DNA from: Schlesneria sp. | Lineage (GTDB): Bacteria > Planctomycetota > Planctomycetia > Planctomycetales > Planctomycetaceae | DNA length: 5,498 nucleotides | Assembly: GCA_025353525.1 (NCBI GenBank) | Contig: JANXOO010000670.1 | Location: forward strand, 1-5,498 | Direction: 5' to 3' | Shown here: piece after piece, positions 5,441 to 5,498 of the stretch | How positions within the stretch are numbered: position 1 is the first letter of the stretch | Layout of the letters: each line of letters opens with the position of its first letter | Position numbers and translations under genes: made by a program | Notes under the pieces: model-generated | Told to the model about the DNA's origin: nothing | The model's input: the letters and a program-made list of their open reading frames with translations, nothing else | Database searches by the model: none

Positions 5441-5498
5441 CGTGTAGCAAGGGCGCTCCGAGAGACTGACCGGGGTTTCTCGCTTCTTCGTTCCTGCA

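Noticed and set aside
5280..5498. Open minus-strand frame ending with TGA at 5282-5280, overlapping the DUF58 start by 11 bp, which could be the end of an upstream gene
   Set aside because: Its translation (..SFSVPLRLCGK..) comes from the repeat tract and shows no domain; the opposite strand is equally open there. It cannot be fully excluded because it runs off the window.
1..5498. tRNA, rRNA, CRISPR array, transposase or toxin-antitoxin genes
   Set aside because: None seen on either strand; the window is filled by the ATP synthase operon and the DUF58 gene.

Overview
The window looks like bacterial chromosomal DNA, most likely from a planctomycete. All supportable genes lie on the minus strand. 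The suggestion of phylum rests on several things seen together: N-terminal signal-peptide-like segments on both the c and b subunits of the ATP synthase, the style of the AtpB N-terminus, two small membrane genes heading the operon, a DUF58/vWA gene next door, and an ACCACAGAG-type purine-rich intergenic repeat. No single one of these is proof, and no rRNA or other phylogenetic marker is present.

Layout, read in the direction of transcription (high to low coordinates). 5498-5291: about 208 bp with no convincing gene, carrying an imperfect 8-bp-period purine-rich repeat. 5290-4379: a DUF58 protein with a von Willebrand A fold and an intact MIDAS. 4378-4189: a 190-bp spacer with two possible stem structures, a 9-bp inverted repeat and a good sigma70-like promoter (TTGACT, 17 bp, TACCAT) pointing into the ATP synthase operon. 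4188-1: the F-type ATP synthase operon in the order atpZ-like, atpI-like, atpB (a), atpE (c), atpF (b), atpH (delta), atpA (alpha, cut off by the window edge). The operon presumably continues beyond position 1 with gamma, beta and epsilon.

The two small leading membrane proteins belong to types linked to c-ring assembly or Mg2+/Ca2+ handling. AtpB and AtpE then form the proton path, AtpF and AtpH make the peripheral stalk, and AtpA is a catalytic-head subunit. Key residues are present: the stator arginine (R240 of AtpB), the proton-carrying glutamate (E84 of AtpE), and the P-loop and Walker B of AtpA. The c-subunit lacks the Na+-type ligands, so proton coupling is inferred.

This is mainly a housekeeping region, and I see no undescribed defence or mobile system. 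The points worth a second look are post-transcriptional and structural: hairpins on both sides of atpE, one of which overlaps the atpF ribosome binding site; a long atpH/atpA overlap; an ambiguous atpH start; a His/Asp-rich insertion in AtpB that contains an in-frame 18-bp duplication; and the structured leader region of the operon.
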